From Oscillospiraceae bacterium (GTDB lineage: Bacteria; Bacillota; Clostridia; Oscillospirales; Oscillospiraceae), in contig JAEDKW010000001.1 of assembly GCA_016295615.1 (NCBI GenBank), positions 1 through 53,262 of the forward strand: DNA of 53,262 nt, read 5' to 3'. The notes under the pieces are model-generated. The model saw only the letters and a program-made list of their open reading frames with translations, did no database searches and was not told the DNA's origin. Made by a program: the position numbers and the translations under genes. Shown piece by piece: positions 15,430 to 24,532 of the stretch (within the stretch, counting starts at the first letter, position 1; each line of letters opens with the position of its first letter).

Positions 15430-16463
15430 GCGGTTACACCCCCTTGTTTCTCCGATTCTTTGCGCCTGAGCTGACCGCAGGACGCATCAATATCCCCGCC
15501 GAGACTGCGGCGGACGGTTGCGGTGATGCCATGCGACTCCAGCCGCTTTTGGAATGCGGCGACGCGCCGGCTGGGCTTGAATTCGCTTTCCGTCACATCG
15601 TTGAGCGGAATCAGATTCACATGACCCGGCATACCCCGTATCTTTTTGGCAAGCAGATCCGCCTGCCAGTCATTGTCGTTTACGCCGTCGATCATCGCAT
15701 ATTCAAACGAGATGCGCCGTCCGGTCTTTTGGAAGTAGCGATGGCAGGCGGCAAACAGCTCCTCTACGTCGTAAGAACGATTGACGGGCATGATGCGGCT
15801 GCGTGTCTCGCTGTCCGGCGCGTGCAGGGAGACCGAAAGCGTCAGCTGCAGATCCTCCTGCGCCAGGGCGTCGATGCCAGGCACGATGCCGCAGGTGGAA
15901 AGCGAGATGTGGCGCATGCCGATATTCAGCCCGTCCGGATGGTTGACAAGCTGCAAAAAACGCAGGACCGTCTCGCGGTTATCAAGCGGCTCACCAATGC
16001 CCATGAGGACGATATTGGAGATCTCCCTGCCGGAGTCAAGCCGGGTAAAGAGCACCTGGTCGAGCATCTCCGAGGCGCGCAGATCGCGCACCTTGCCTGC
16101 GATCGTTGATGCGCAGAACTTACAGCCCATGCGGCAGCCTACCTGTGAGGAAATGCAGACCGTATTTCCGTGGTGATAGGACATAAGTACCGTTTCAATA
16201 CAGTTCCCGTCAGACAGCCGCCAAAGGTATTTCGTTGTGCCGTCGAGCTTGGAAACCTGCTTGCATGCGATCTCGGGAGAAGTGATGTAATACTCCGCAG
16301 CGAGCCTTGCACGCAGATCTTTCGAAAGATCGCTCATTTCGTCGAACGATCTCGCGCCTTTATGAAGCCAGGAGAAAATCTGTTTGCCGCGAAACGCGCT
16401 CTCGCCCATTTCCCTGAGCGCTGCGGTAATTTCTCCCTGCGTCATAGATTTGATATCAGTCAT
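15426..16463 (-). CDS. rlmN: 23S rRNA A2503 (and tRNA A37) methyltransferase
   Basis: Radical-SAM enzyme (345 aa) making 2-methyladenosine in 23S rRNA, and in some species also in tRNA. Seen: the 4Fe-4S triad Cys110-x3-Cys114-x2-Cys117 (GCRMGCKFCAST), plus the two mechanistic cysteines, Cys103 (VCISSQ) and Cys329 (DASCGQL). The motif MGIGEPLDN is also typical. The Cfr-type resistance specificity (A2503 C8) cannot be formally excluded, but the core operon position fits RlmN. It overlaps rsmB by eight bases. Confidence 0.95.
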   Translation of the reverse strand: MTDIKSMTQGEITAALREMGESAFRGKQIFSWLHKGARSFDEMSDLSKDLRARLAAEYYITSPEIACKQVSKLDGTTKYLWRLSDGNCIETVLMSYHHGNTVCISSQVGCRMGCKFCASTIAGKVRDLRASEMLDQVLFTRLDSGREISNIVLMGIGEPLDNRETVLRFLQLVNHPDGLNIGMRHISLSTCGIVPGIDALAQEDLQLTLSVSLHAPDSETRSRIMPVNRSYDVEELFAACHRYFQKTGRRISFEYAMIDGVNDNDWQADLLAKKIRGMPGHVNLIPLNDVTESEFKPSRRVAAFQKRLESHGITATVRRSLGGDIDASCGQLRRKESEKQGGVTA

Positions 16464-17787
16464 GCTCTCTCCTTCTCATGCGGCAGATATAAAAGCCGTC
16501 GGTTGCATGTAGCTGCGGCCACATCGTCAGGTGACCGGAAACCTCCCCGACCGGTGCGGGGAAGGTGAATGCTTCGTAACAAAAGTCGGGGTGCGATGCC
16601 AAAAAAACATCTGTTACCTGCTCGTTTTCCTCGGGCAGGATCGTGCAGGTGGAATAGACCAGCGTGCCGCCGGGTCTTACATAGCGGGCGCTGTTCGCGA
16701 GAATCGACGCCTGAATTTCGGGCAGACGGGCAAGCTCGGACGCATCCTTGTAGCGCACGTCGGGCTTTTTGCGAATGATGCCCAGACCGGAGCAGGGCAC
16801 GTCGCAGAGCACGACGTCAAACGTCTCGTTCCACTCCCCGTGAAACACACGCCCGTCCGCTGCAGCTGTTTCAATGCAGGTGATACCGAGCCGCTGCGCG
16901 CCTTCCCGGATCCGCTTCAGCTTATTTTCATGCAGGTCGCACGAGAGGATCGTCCCCTCGTTTTCCATCGAAAACGCCGCAGCGAACGACTTTCCGCCGG
17001 GAGCGGCGCAAACGTCAAGAACGCGGTCTCCGCGCCGGCAGCCGGCGGCGCAGACGGCGAGCTTTGCCGCCGCGTCCTGTACCGTGAAGTATCCCCTGTA
17101 AAAAGCGGGAAGCGTCGTAAGATCGCCGGTGCCGGAAAGCTCCAGACAGTCCGGCACCCACGCGTGCCGCCTTACGCTGACGCCGGCATCCGCGATCTCA
17201 CGCGCCAGCGCCTCCGCTGTGGTTTTGAGCGGGTTGACCTGAACGGTCATGGGTGCGGTCTCGTTGTTCAGACGAAGAAACGCCTCCGTTTGTTCCGCGC
17301 CAAGCAGGTCGAGCAGCCGCTCCACCAGCCACGCAGGATGGCTGTATCGGATCGAAAGCTGCGCTGCGGCTTCCGCCGGCAGCTGCGGCAAATTCGCCTG
17401 ATTCTGTGAAATTTTGCGCAGGACCGCATTCACAAGCCCCGACGCCTGCGCGCGCCCGGCGCTCTTTGCCAGCGTCACCGCCTCATTGACTGCGGCGCGG
17501 TCCGGTACCTTATCCAGAAACAGGATCTGATAGGCGCCGATGCGCAGGATGTCCAGCAGCGGCGGCTGCAGATGGTCGGGCTTTTGTGAGCAATAGGCGC
17601 CGATATAAAAGTCAAGCAGCAGCTTATTCTGCATGACGCCGTAAACGATGCGGCTGCACAGCGCCGCGTCGGGTGCGGAAAGCGTGTTGGTTTTAAGCGC
17701 CGATTTGAGCGCCGCATCCGCCCAGGCATTGTTTTTGCGGCAGGCGATAAGAACCTGCAGGGCGCATTCGCGTGCATTCGCTTTCAT
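16456..17787 (-). CDS. rsmB: 16S rRNA m5C967 methyltransferase
   Basis: 443 aa. Seen: an N-terminal NusB-like RNA-binding domain (about 1-140), then a SAM-dependent m5C methyltransferase domain with VLDVCAAPGGKS (SAM motif), DVPCSGLG (one catalytic Cys) and STCTILPEEN (second catalytic Cys). The length and domain order are those of RsmB/Sun. It lies 9 bases after fmt in the def-fmt-rsmB-rlmN order standard for Firmicutes. Confidence 0.95.
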   Translation of the reverse strand: MKANARECALQVLIACRKNNAWADAALKSALKTNTLSAPDAALCSRIVYGVMQNKLLLDFYIGAYCSQKPDHLQPPLLDILRIGAYQILFLDKVPDRAAVNEAVTLAKSAGRAQASGLVNAVLRKISQNQANLPQLPAEAAAQLSIRYSHPAWLVERLLDLLGAEQTEAFLRLNNETAPMTVQVNPLKTTAEALAREIADAGVSVRRHAWVPDCLELSGTGDLTTLPAFYRGYFTVQDAAAKLAVCAAGCRRGDRVLDVCAAPGGKSFAAAFSMENEGTILSCDLHENKLKRIREGAQRLGITCIETAAADGRVFHGEWNETFDVVLCDVPCSGLGIIRKKPDVRYKDASELARLPEIQASILANSARYVRPGGTLVYSTCTILPEENEQVTDVFLASHPDFCYEAFTFPAPVGEVSGHLTMWPQLHATDGFYICRMRRREHD

Positions 17788-17796
17788 ACCGGCTCC

Positions 17797-18720
17797 TTAG
17801 TTCAGATAAGTTCCGGCAGCGATGCGCCTGCCGTTGAGATATGCGCTTGCCGCCATGCGCTTGCCGCCATCCGGCTGCAGCTCGGTAATGACGACGCTCT
17901 CCCCGTTGCCGCAGGCAACCTCGATGCCGCGCTTGACGACCTTCATTCTGCCGGCAGTCTCATTCGTGGTACCGCCCGTTTCGGCGCGGTAGACTTTGAC
18001 GGTTTTGTCCCCAAGCTGCATCGCGGCGCAGGGCCATGGGATCAGACCGCGGATCTGATCGAGGATCTGCGTGCTTGTCCTGCTCCAGTCGATTGGGGAC
18101 AGGTCGCGTGAGAGCATGGGCGCGTAGGTCGCATTTTCGTGATCCTGCGGCGTGCGGCTTGCCGTGCCGTTTTTGATCTGTTCGATCGCCTCGGAAATGG
18201 CATCGGAGCCGAGCTTTGCCAGCTCAAGGAATAATTCCTCCGCGTTCATCTCCGGCGGAACAGGCATTTTCTTCCTGAGGATCATGTCTCCGGTGTCGCA
18301 CGTTTCCGCCATGTGCATGATGGTGACGCCGGTCTCCTGTTCGCCGTTGAGGATCGCCCAGTTGATCGGCGCTGCGCCGCGATACTTCGGAAGAAGCGAG
18401 GCATGCACGTTGATGCAGCCCAGCGGCGGGACGTCAAGCATCTCCTTCGGAAGAATGCGCCCGTAGGCGGCAACGACGACCAGCTCCGGCTGCAATGCCT
18501 GAAGATCGGCAAGTGCCGTGCCGTCACGCATTTTGACGGGCTGAAAAACGGGGATCCCATGTTCGATCGCGCATTCCTTTACGGGCGACGGTGTGACCCT
18601 GCCGCGGTTTCGGGGCTTGTCCGGCTGCGTAAAAACGCCGCAAAGCGCATGCCCGTCCGCGATCAGCCGCTCGAGAATTGTGCGGGCAAATTCAGGCGTA
18701 CCCATAAAGACGATCCTCAT
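17797..18720 (-). CDS. fmt: Methionyl-tRNA formyltransferase
   Basis: Formylates initiator Met-tRNA using 10-formyl-THF (307 aa). Seen: MGTPEFA at the N-terminus, the catalytic region HASLLPKYRGAAPI with Asn/His, GVTIMHMAETCDTGD, and a C-terminal OB-like domain from about residue 205. The ATG overlaps the def stop by four bases, so the formylating and deformylating enzymes are coupled. Confidence 0.96.
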   Translation of the reverse strand: MRIVFMGTPEFARTILERLIADGHALCGVFTQPDKPRNRGRVTPSPVKECAIEHGIPVFQPVKMRDGTALADLQALQPELVVVAAYGRILPKEMLDVPPLGCINVHASLLPKYRGAAPINWAILNGEQETGVTIMHMAETCDTGDMILRKKMPVPPEMNAEELFLELAKLGSDAISEAIEQIKNGTASRTPQDHENATYAPMLSRDLSPIDWSRTSTQILDQIRGLIPWPCAAMQLGDKTVKVYRAETGGTTNETAGRMKVVKRGIEVACGNGESVVITELQPDGGKRMAASAYLNGRRIAAGTYLN

Positions 18721-19217
18721 TCGTCCAGCTCCTTTTCATTCTCCCGAATATACTGCTCCAATTCCTCGTCTGTGAGGACTTTGCAGTGTTCCGTATAAAG
18801 ATGACCGTCCAAATGCTCGATCTCGTGGCAGAAGCAGCGGGCGGTCAGCTCCTCATCCTCCACCTCAAAGGTCGTGCCGAAGCGATCCTGCGCGCGCACG
18901 CGCACGAGCATGGGACGCGTTACGATCCCGTACTTTCCCGGCACGCTCAGGCAGCCCTCCAGACCGGTCTGCTCCCCCTCGGTCTTGATGATCTCGGGAT
19001 TGATCAGCTCGATGATCTCACCCTGCTCGTCCTCGACAATGCACACACGGCGCAGGATCCCGACCTGCGGCGCAGCAAGACCGACGCCGCCCGCCTCTGC
19101 GAGCGTGTCCGCCATATCGTCAAGAAGCTGGTGAAGCCGTGCGTTGAATTCCGTCACCGGACGGCAGACCTTTTCAAGACAGGGATCACCCTTTTCCCGG
19201 ATGGTGCGAATAGCCAT
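18717..19217 (-). CDS. def: Peptide deformylase
   Basis: Removes the N-formyl group from new proteins (166 aa). Seen: motif 1 GVGLAAPQVG, motif 2 EGCLSVPG (metal Cys), and motif 3 CHEIEHLDG (the two metal His and catalytic Glu). HEIEH stands in place of the commoner HEFDH, a frequent variant. It lies between priA and fmt. Confidence 0.96.
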   Translation of the reverse strand: MAIRTIREKGDPCLEKVCRPVTEFNARLHQLLDDMADTLAEAGGVGLAAPQVGILRRVCIVEDEQGEIIELINPEIIKTEGEQTGLEGCLSVPGKYGIVTRPMLVRVRAQDRFGTTFEVEDEELTARCFCHEIEHLDGHLYTEHCKVLTDEELEQYIRENEKELDE

Positions 19218-19279
19218 AATGTTTTCCTCATTTCTTTCCTTTGTTGTGCTGCGTTTGTTTTCTGTATACTGCAGCGAGC

Positions 19280-21748
19280 CTATTGTAAAGCATTGCAGTC
19301 GGCAAAAATGTCGAGACCGCGGTTTTCCTTGTGCTGATGGAATGCAAGCAGGAACTCAGAGATGAGCCGGCGAAGCGCGCCGCAGTTTTTGCCCGCAAGA
19401 TACACGCGATAGCGGTAGCGGTTGTTGACCTTGATCACCGGCGCGCCGGCAGGACCGAGCACCTCGATCGCGAGCGGCTTGAGCTCCGCTCGCGTCACCG
19501 CGGCGTCAAGCCCGCTTTTGAGCGCCGCAGCGGCGGACTGGACACGGCTTTCGTCCGTACCGCTGACGGTCAGCGCGAACAGGTCGGCAAACGGCGGATA
19601 GCGGCGAAGCCTTCGCATGCGGAGTTCACTTTGATAAAACGCCTCGTAGTCCTGCGCGGCGGCGGCTTTGATGACGGTGTTTTCCGGCGTATAGGTTTGG
19701 ATCACCGCGCGGCCCTGTTTGCTGCCGCGTCCTGCGCGGCCGACGACCTGCGACAAAAGGTCAAAGGTGCGCTCGGCGGCATGGAAGTTATCGATATAGA
19801 GCGACAGATCCGCATCCAGTACGCCGACCAGTGTCACGTTTTCAAAATCCAGTCCCTTGGCGACCATTTGGGTTCCGAGAAGAATGGGAATGTTTTCCTC
19901 TTCAAATTGCTTCAAAAGCGCTTCGTGCCCGTGCGCTGCGCCGACGGTGTCGGTGTCCATACGCAGGACTCTGGTGTGCGGGAACAGCGCCTTTAATTCC
20001 TCCTCCACCTTTTGCGTGCCGCAGCCGATATGCTTCATGATGCCGCCGCAGTTCGGGCAGCGGTCAAAGGCAGGCTCGGAGTGGTTGCAGTAATGGCACA
20101 TCAGCCGCCGGTTGGCGCTGTGATATGTCATCGGCACACTGCAGCGCGGACATTCCGGAACAGCGCCGCATTCACCGCACAGCAGCATCCGCGAGCTGCC
20201 GCGCCGGTTCAGAAACAGGATGCTCTGTTCCCCGCACGCAATGTTTTTCTCCAGCTCCGCCTGCAAAACGGAGCTGATGATACTGCCGTTTCCTTCCTTC
20301 AGCTCCTGCCGCATATCGGCAATGCGCGTGGGGGGAAGGCTTTCGGCATGATAACGCCTGTTAAGTGAAAATACTTGATAGCGACCTTCTTTTCCGTAAT
20401 ACGCGGTCTCAACCGTCGGCGTAGCCGAGCCGAGCAGCAGCAGGGCGTTTTGCTGCGCGCAGCGGAACTGGGCGATGTCATGCGTTTGGTAGCGTGGCGG
20501 GTTTTCCGAGCGATAGGTCGGCTCCTGCTCCTCGTCGATGATGATGAGTCCGAGGTTTGAAATCGGCGCAAACACGGCGCTTCTCGTGCCGAGCACGACC
20601 TTCACTTCGCCGCGCAAAATACGCTTCCACTGATCGTACCGCTCTGTCAGGCGAAGAGCGCTGTGCAGCAGGGCAACATCATTGCCGAAGTAAGCGGTGA
20701 ATTTCCGAAGCATCTGCGGCGTGAGCGCGATCTCCGGGACGAGGATCATCGCGTTTTTCCCGTTCTCGAGCGCCTGCTGGATCAGATGCAGATAGACCTG
20801 CGTTTTGCCGCTCGCCGTTACGCCGTGCAAAAGAGCGGCTTTTCCCTCGCCGCTTTCCATGAGCTGCTTCAAACCGTAAAACGCGGTCTGCTGCTCGTCG
20901 TTCAGCTTGATCGGCGCGGCGTCTGCCGCGGTTTCGTAGTTCGCCACGCGCAGGACTTCCTGCTCGGAAAAGACGAGGAAGCCCGCTTTTTCAAGCGCGC
21001 GCAGCGTCTTCATGCTTGCGCCGGTGTAATAGCACAGTTCAGATGAACTCAGTGTTCCCTCCGTGCAGAGCAGCTCGATCACCGCATATCGCACGGGCGC
21101 GGAGTTCTTTTTCATTTCTGCCGCAGCAAGCGCCTCCTCCGCGCTGATCGCGAGGCTGACCATACGCACGGACCGGTCGCTCACCTGCTGGGAAACGGTC
21201 ACTTCTTTTTTGAGGATCCCCTGCCCGACAAGCGCCTTGAGCGCCTTTTCGGACGCCTCGCCGCAGAGCCGACGCAGCGTGCCGGCTTCCGCCTTGTCCG
21301 AAGAAAGAAACGCGCAGAGGATCTTCTGCTCGGGACTTCCCTCCTCAAACGCTTCAAGCGCCTGCGCCGCGTCGATGCCGTCGCACAGGCGGTAGACCTC
21401 GCGGTAGCGCAGCCAAATGCCGCCCGGCAGGACGGCTTTGATCGCATCATAATAGGTGCAGAAGTAGCGCGCTTTCATCCACTTGATAAGCTTCAAAAAC
21501 TCCTCCTGCATCAGCGGCGCTTCATCAAGCGCGCTGTCAATGGGCTTATAGCCCGGCAGCACTTCGCCGGAAAGCGCGTCCATCACAAAGCCCTCGCTGC
21601 GGCGGTTGCCGCGACCAAAGGGGACAGTAACACGCATCCCGGGGCGAAGCGTTTCACGCAGCGCCTCGGGAATGAGATAGGTATAGAGCTTATCTGCCGC
21701 ATACGGTACGCCGGAGACTGCGATGCGCGCGAGATTATATTCTGCCAT
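19280..21748 (-). CDS. priA: Primosomal protein N' (replication restart helicase)
   Basis: A 3'-5' SF2 helicase (822 aa) that reloads the replisome at stalled forks. Seen: an N-terminal 3'-OH-binding domain, Walker A GVTASGKT, Walker B-like IIDEEQE, GSATPTVET, the zinc-binding cluster (CGECGAVPECPRC, then CHYC and CPNC), and helicase motifs V-VI (GTQMVAKGLDF, VVGRAGRG). Family length is 730-830 aa. Its usual upstream neighbour coaBC is absent; rpoZ comes directly before it. Confidence 0.96.
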   Translation of the reverse strand: MAEYNLARIAVSGVPYAADKLYTYLIPEALRETLRPGMRVTVPFGRGNRRSEGFVMDALSGEVLPGYKPIDSALDEAPLMQEEFLKLIKWMKARYFCTYYDAIKAVLPGGIWLRYREVYRLCDGIDAAQALEAFEEGSPEQKILCAFLSSDKAEAGTLRRLCGEASEKALKALVGQGILKKEVTVSQQVSDRSVRMVSLAISAEEALAAAEMKKNSAPVRYAVIELLCTEGTLSSSELCYYTGASMKTLRALEKAGFLVFSEQEVLRVANYETAADAAPIKLNDEQQTAFYGLKQLMESGEGKAALLHGVTASGKTQVYLHLIQQALENGKNAMILVPEIALTPQMLRKFTAYFGNDVALLHSALRLTERYDQWKRILRGEVKVVLGTRSAVFAPISNLGLIIIDEEQEPTYRSENPPRYQTHDIAQFRCAQQNALLLLGSATPTVETAYYGKEGRYQVFSLNRRYHAESLPPTRIADMRQELKEGNGSIISSVLQAELEKNIACGEQSILFLNRRGSSRMLLCGECGAVPECPRCSVPMTYHSANRRLMCHYCNHSEPAFDRCPNCGGIMKHIGCGTQKVEEELKALFPHTRVLRMDTDTVGAAHGHEALLKQFEEENIPILLGTQMVAKGLDFENVTLVGVLDADLSLYIDNFHAAERTFDLLSQVVGRAGRGSKQGRAVIQTYTPENTVIKAAAAQDYEAFYQSELRMRRLRRYPPFADLFALTVSGTDESRVQSAAAALKSGLDAAVTRAELKPLAIEVLGPAGAPVIKVNNRYRYRVYLAGKNCGALRRLISEFLLAFHQHKENRGLDIFADCNALQ

Positions 21749-21785
21749 GCAGTCTCCTCCCTTCTCGTTTTGCAGCGGCGTATTT

Positions 21786-21998
21786 TTATTTCACGATGGT
21801 CGTGTCGATATTGGCGGTGCTGAGTTTGCCCTCGGCAACTTCATTGATGGCGCTGGTAACGGGCTTTTCGCTCAGGGGAGTCCCCTCCACATCGGCCTTT
21901 TCGGCGATCTGGCGGGCGCGGCGCGCGACCACGTTAACGAGCAGATAGCGGTTTTCAACGTACTTGTTGAGTGTAGACATTGCGGGATAGAGCATCAT
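21786..21998 (-). CDS. rpoZ: RNA polymerase omega subunit
   Basis: A 70-aa omega subunit that helps fold and hold beta-prime. Seen: NRYLLVNVVARRARQI, the core motif, and KPVTSAINEVAEGK, the second conserved motif. GAAGG lies upstream of two tandem ATGs (21998 and 21995); either could be used. It lies between gmk and priA as in most Firmicutes. Confidence 0.93.
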   Translation of the reverse strand: MMLYPAMSTLNKYVENRYLLVNVVARRARQIAEKADVEGTPLSEKPVTSAINEVAEGKLSTANIDTTIVK

Positions 21999-22039
21999 AA
22001 TGATTACTTCCTTCTGCCGCCTTGACGGCTAAATTTTTA

Positions 22040-22630
22040 TCAGTTCAGAATGTCCATGCGGTCGGAGGGCTTGCAGTGCTCCGCGAGCATGATGGCATTG
22101 ATCTCACGCACAGCCTGTTCGACCGTGTCGTTGATTACGAAATAGTCGTAAGTGTTGGCGTTTTGCAGCTCAACCTTTGCGCGGACCAGGCGTTTTTGGA
22201 TCTTGTCGGCGCTGTCCGTTCCGCGACCGACCAGTCGCTTTTCCAAAGCTTCCCAGGACGGCGGCGCAATGAAAATGCGGACGACCTCGGGACGCTTGCT
22301 CGTGACCTGAATGGCGCCTTGCAGCTCGATATCGAGAATGACGTCTTTGCCCTGCTCCATCGCTTCATCCACGAAGCGTTTCGGCGTGCCGTAAAAGTTT
22401 CCGACATATTCCGCATACTCCAAAAACGCGTCCTCCTGGATCATCTGCCGGAAACGGTCCACATCGATGAAATGATAATGAACGCCGTCGACCTCGCCCT
22501 CGCGCGGCTGGCGCGTGGTGGCGGAGATGGAAAAGTACAGGTCTTCACGATCCCTGAAAAGCTCTCTGAGCACCGTGCTCTTGCCCACTCCGGACGGACC
22601 GGAGATAATAAAAGTTTTTCCCTTTGTCAT
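22040..22630 (-). CDS. gmk: Guanylate kinase
   Basis: Converts GMP to GDP with ATP (196 aa). Seen: P-loop GPSGVGKST near the N-terminus, STTR-like SATTRQPREGEVDGVHYHF (GMP-binding), DIELQGA, and the lid region. ATG 22630 has GGAGG five bases upstream, better than the in-frame ATG at 22642. It is also relevant to (p)ppGpp control, because many Firmicute enzymes are inhibited by it (established for the family, not shown here). Confidence 0.96.
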   Translation of the reverse strand: MTKGKTFIISGPSGVGKSTVLRELFRDREDLYFSISATTRQPREGEVDGVHYHFIDVDRFRQMIQEDAFLEYAEYVGNFYGTPKRFVDEAMEQGKDVILDIELQGAIQVTSKRPEVVRIFIAPPSWEALEKRLVGRGTDSADKIQKRLVRAKVELQNANTYDYFVINDTVEQAVREINAIMLAEHCKPSDRMDILN

Positions 22631-22714
22631 AGTAGCCTCCATGCGGCAGCCGCTGTGAAAGCGACAGCTGCCACAGAATAATTTTAATCAAAAATTCCGC
22701 GCGTTATCACAGGA

Positions 22715-22975
22715 TTACGCATCTTCCTCCATGCCGAGAATTTCAATTCCCATGCGGGCTGCCAGCTTTTCCGCGGGAATTGCGGAAAGCACGACATGGT
22801 CGCTGTCCATAATGAAGACCGAGGCGGTCCTGCGACCATAGGTTGCATCGATGAGCATACCGCGCTCGCGGGATTCCTGAATAAGCCGCTTGATCGGCGC
22901 GCTGTCCGGGGAAACGACGGCAAGCATGCGCTCCGCGGACACCATATTGCCGAAACCGATGTTGATAAGCTTCAT
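22715..22975 (-). CDS. remA: RemA-like DNA-binding regulator (DUF370)
   Basis: 86 aa, matching the DUF370/RemA family end to end. Seen: LINIGFGNMVSAERMLAVV near the start, PIKRLIQESRERGMLIDATYG and SVFIMDSDHVVLSAI. Known: in B. subtilis RemA forms a ring-shaped DNA-wrapping activator of matrix and osmoprotection genes. In Clostridia the gene sits, as here, between yloC and gmk and its targets are mostly unknown. It starts 12 bases after the yloC stop. Confidence 0.92.
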   Translation of the reverse strand: MKLINIGFGNMVSAERMLAVVSPDSAPIKRLIQESRERGMLIDATYGRRTASVFIMDSDHVVLSAIPAEKLAARMGIEILGMEEDA

Positions 22976-22987
22976 CCCTGTCCCCTC

Positions 22988-23866
22988 TTATTCAATATTT
23001 TGAACCTGCTCGCGGATCTTCTCGACCTCCGCCTTGAGCGCTACGACGTCACGCGCGATGGCAATGTCGTTGCACTTGGAGCCGATCGTGTTGCTTTCGC
23101 GGTTGACCTCCTGAATGAGAAAGTCCATCTTGCGGCCCATCGGCTCGTTGGATGCGAGCATGTCCCGCAGCTGGGAAACGTGGGAGCGGAGCCGAACCGT
23201 CTCCTCGTCAACGGCGACCTTGTCGGCATAAATCGCCGCTTCGGTCAGAATACGCGCTTCATCGATCGTCGTCGACTGCAGCACCTCCTGCATGCGGGCG
23301 GTGAGCTTTTCGCGATATTCCTTCACCGTTTCGGGGGAACGCTGTTCCACCTTGCCGGTGAGCAGTTCAATGGTGTCAAGGCGTGCGCCGATGTCCAGCG
23401 CAAGCTTCTCGCCCTCGACCGCGCGCATGGCGTTGTAATTTTTAAGCGCTTGCTCAAGTACCGCGCAGATGTCGGCGGCAATGCTCTCCAGATCCTCCTC
23501 CGCCTTTGTGACGGTCAGGACGTCGGGAAATTTGGCGATCGTCGCGGCGCTGATCTCTTCTTCCGGACCGAACAAACCACTGATCCGGCGCAGCGCCTGA
23601 TGGTAAGCTTTGGCGAGACCTTCGTTCACGGTGACGACCGCCTCATCGGCGCCGGTGGAATCGATCGTCACAAAGACGTCGACCTTGCCGCGTGAAATCG
23701 CCTTCTGTACACGCGCCTTGACGGCGTCCTCGGCAAAGATATAGGCACGCGGCAGCTTGACCGTGCAGTCAAGATAGCGGTTGTTGACGCTGCGAAGCTC
23801 TACCGTTATGCCGCGATTTGATTTGGTTTCTTTGGCTCTTCCGTAGCCGGTCATACTTTTGACCAC
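22988..23866 (-). CDS. yloC: YicC/YloC-family endoribonuclease
   Basis: 292 aa. Seen: the diagnostic N-terminus SMTGYGRA, ELRSVNNRYLD, and the C-terminal DUF1732 part with EVNRESNTIGSKC. Known: E. coli YicC acts in RNA degradation, and the family has metal-dependent RNase activity. The start is GTG with GGAGGAG upstream. It heads the yloC-remA-gmk-rpoZ-priA core. Confidence 0.92.
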   Translation of the reverse strand: MVKSMTGYGRAKETKSNRGITVELRSVNNRYLDCTVKLPRAYIFAEDAVKARVQKAISRGKVDVFVTIDSTGADEAVVTVNEGLAKAYHQALRRISGLFGPEEEISAATIAKFPDVLTVTKAEEDLESIAADICAVLEQALKNYNAMRAVEGEKLALDIGARLDTIELLTGKVEQRSPETVKEYREKLTARMQEVLQSTTIDEARILTEAAIYADKVAVDEETVRLRSHVSQLRDMLASNEPMGRKMDFLIQEVNRESNTIGSKCNDIAIARDVVALKAEVEKIREQVQNIE

Positions 23867-23887
23867 GATACTTCTCCTCCGTCATTT

Positions 23888-24532
23888 TTAAATATAGCAG
23901 GGCAGGCAGTAATATCCGCCGCCGCAAAGTGCGTTCACGCATACCAGCGTCGTGCAAAAGCGGAGGCAGGTAGTGGAATCGAAATTCGCCGTGCCGAAGC
24001 TGCCGAAGCCGCTCGGACGATAGCCCGTGCGGTTCATGGAATCAAGCGCGGTGCGGTACTCCGGATTGTTGGGCTCCATGGAAACGGCAGTTTCGAAATA
24101 GCGTTTTGCCTCGTCCATCCACCCGCGGCGGGAAGCGACGATACCCATCAGGAAGTTCCACTCCGCATCATGCTCCGCTATCGTACTGAGCATCCGCTCG
24201 GCAGCCGTAATATTGCCGCGGTTGATGGCAAGGCGGACCTGCTGCAGCGTCGAATTACCGGAGGAGGACTGGGCATAGCTTCCATAGCTTCCGTAGCTTC
24301 CGTAGCTCCCGTAGGCGCCGCCGCCGGCGGAGCCGGAAGACGATTTACGCTGCTTTTGAATCAGCTCATAGGCTTCGTTGATCTCCTTCATCTTCTCCTG
24401 CGCGAGATCCGCGAGCGGATTGTCGTGATAATTGTCCGGATGATATTTGCGGGCAAGCTCACGATAGGCCTTTTTGACCTCGTCATCAGAAGCGGTCGAA
24501 GGAATATTCAGGACTTTATAGGGGTCTGTCAT
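23888..24532 (-). CDS. J-domain protein with GSY repeats and Cys-rich tail
   Basis: 214 aa. Seen: an N-terminal J domain (1-65) with the HPD motif in RKYHPDNY, a low-complexity linker with four GSY repeats, a TPR-like region (about 105-165, WNFLMGIVASRRGWMDEAKRYFETA), and a tail with six cysteines in the last 25 residues. It probably recruits DnaK to a client; the client is unknown. The long frame to 24679 is rejected: ATG 24532 has GAGG seven bases upstream and overlaps the DUF5685 stop (ATGA), so the two proteins are coupled and may act together. Confidence 0.85.
   Translation of the reverse strand: MTDPYKVLNIPSTASDDEVKKAYRELARKYHPDNYHDNPLADLAQEKMKEINEAYELIQKQRKSSSGSAGGGAYGSYGSYGSYGSYAQSSSGNSTLQQVRLAINRGNITAAERMLSTIAEHDAEWNFLMGIVASRRGWMDEAKRYFETAVSMEPNNPEYRTALDSMNRTGYRPSGFGSFGTANFDSTTCLRFCTTLVCVNALCGGGYYCLPCYI

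Noticed and set aside
24274..24312. Short tandem repeat read as a CRISPR or regulatory repeat
   Set aside because: It has a nine-base period in frame with GSY codons; there are no spacers or palindromic repeat units.
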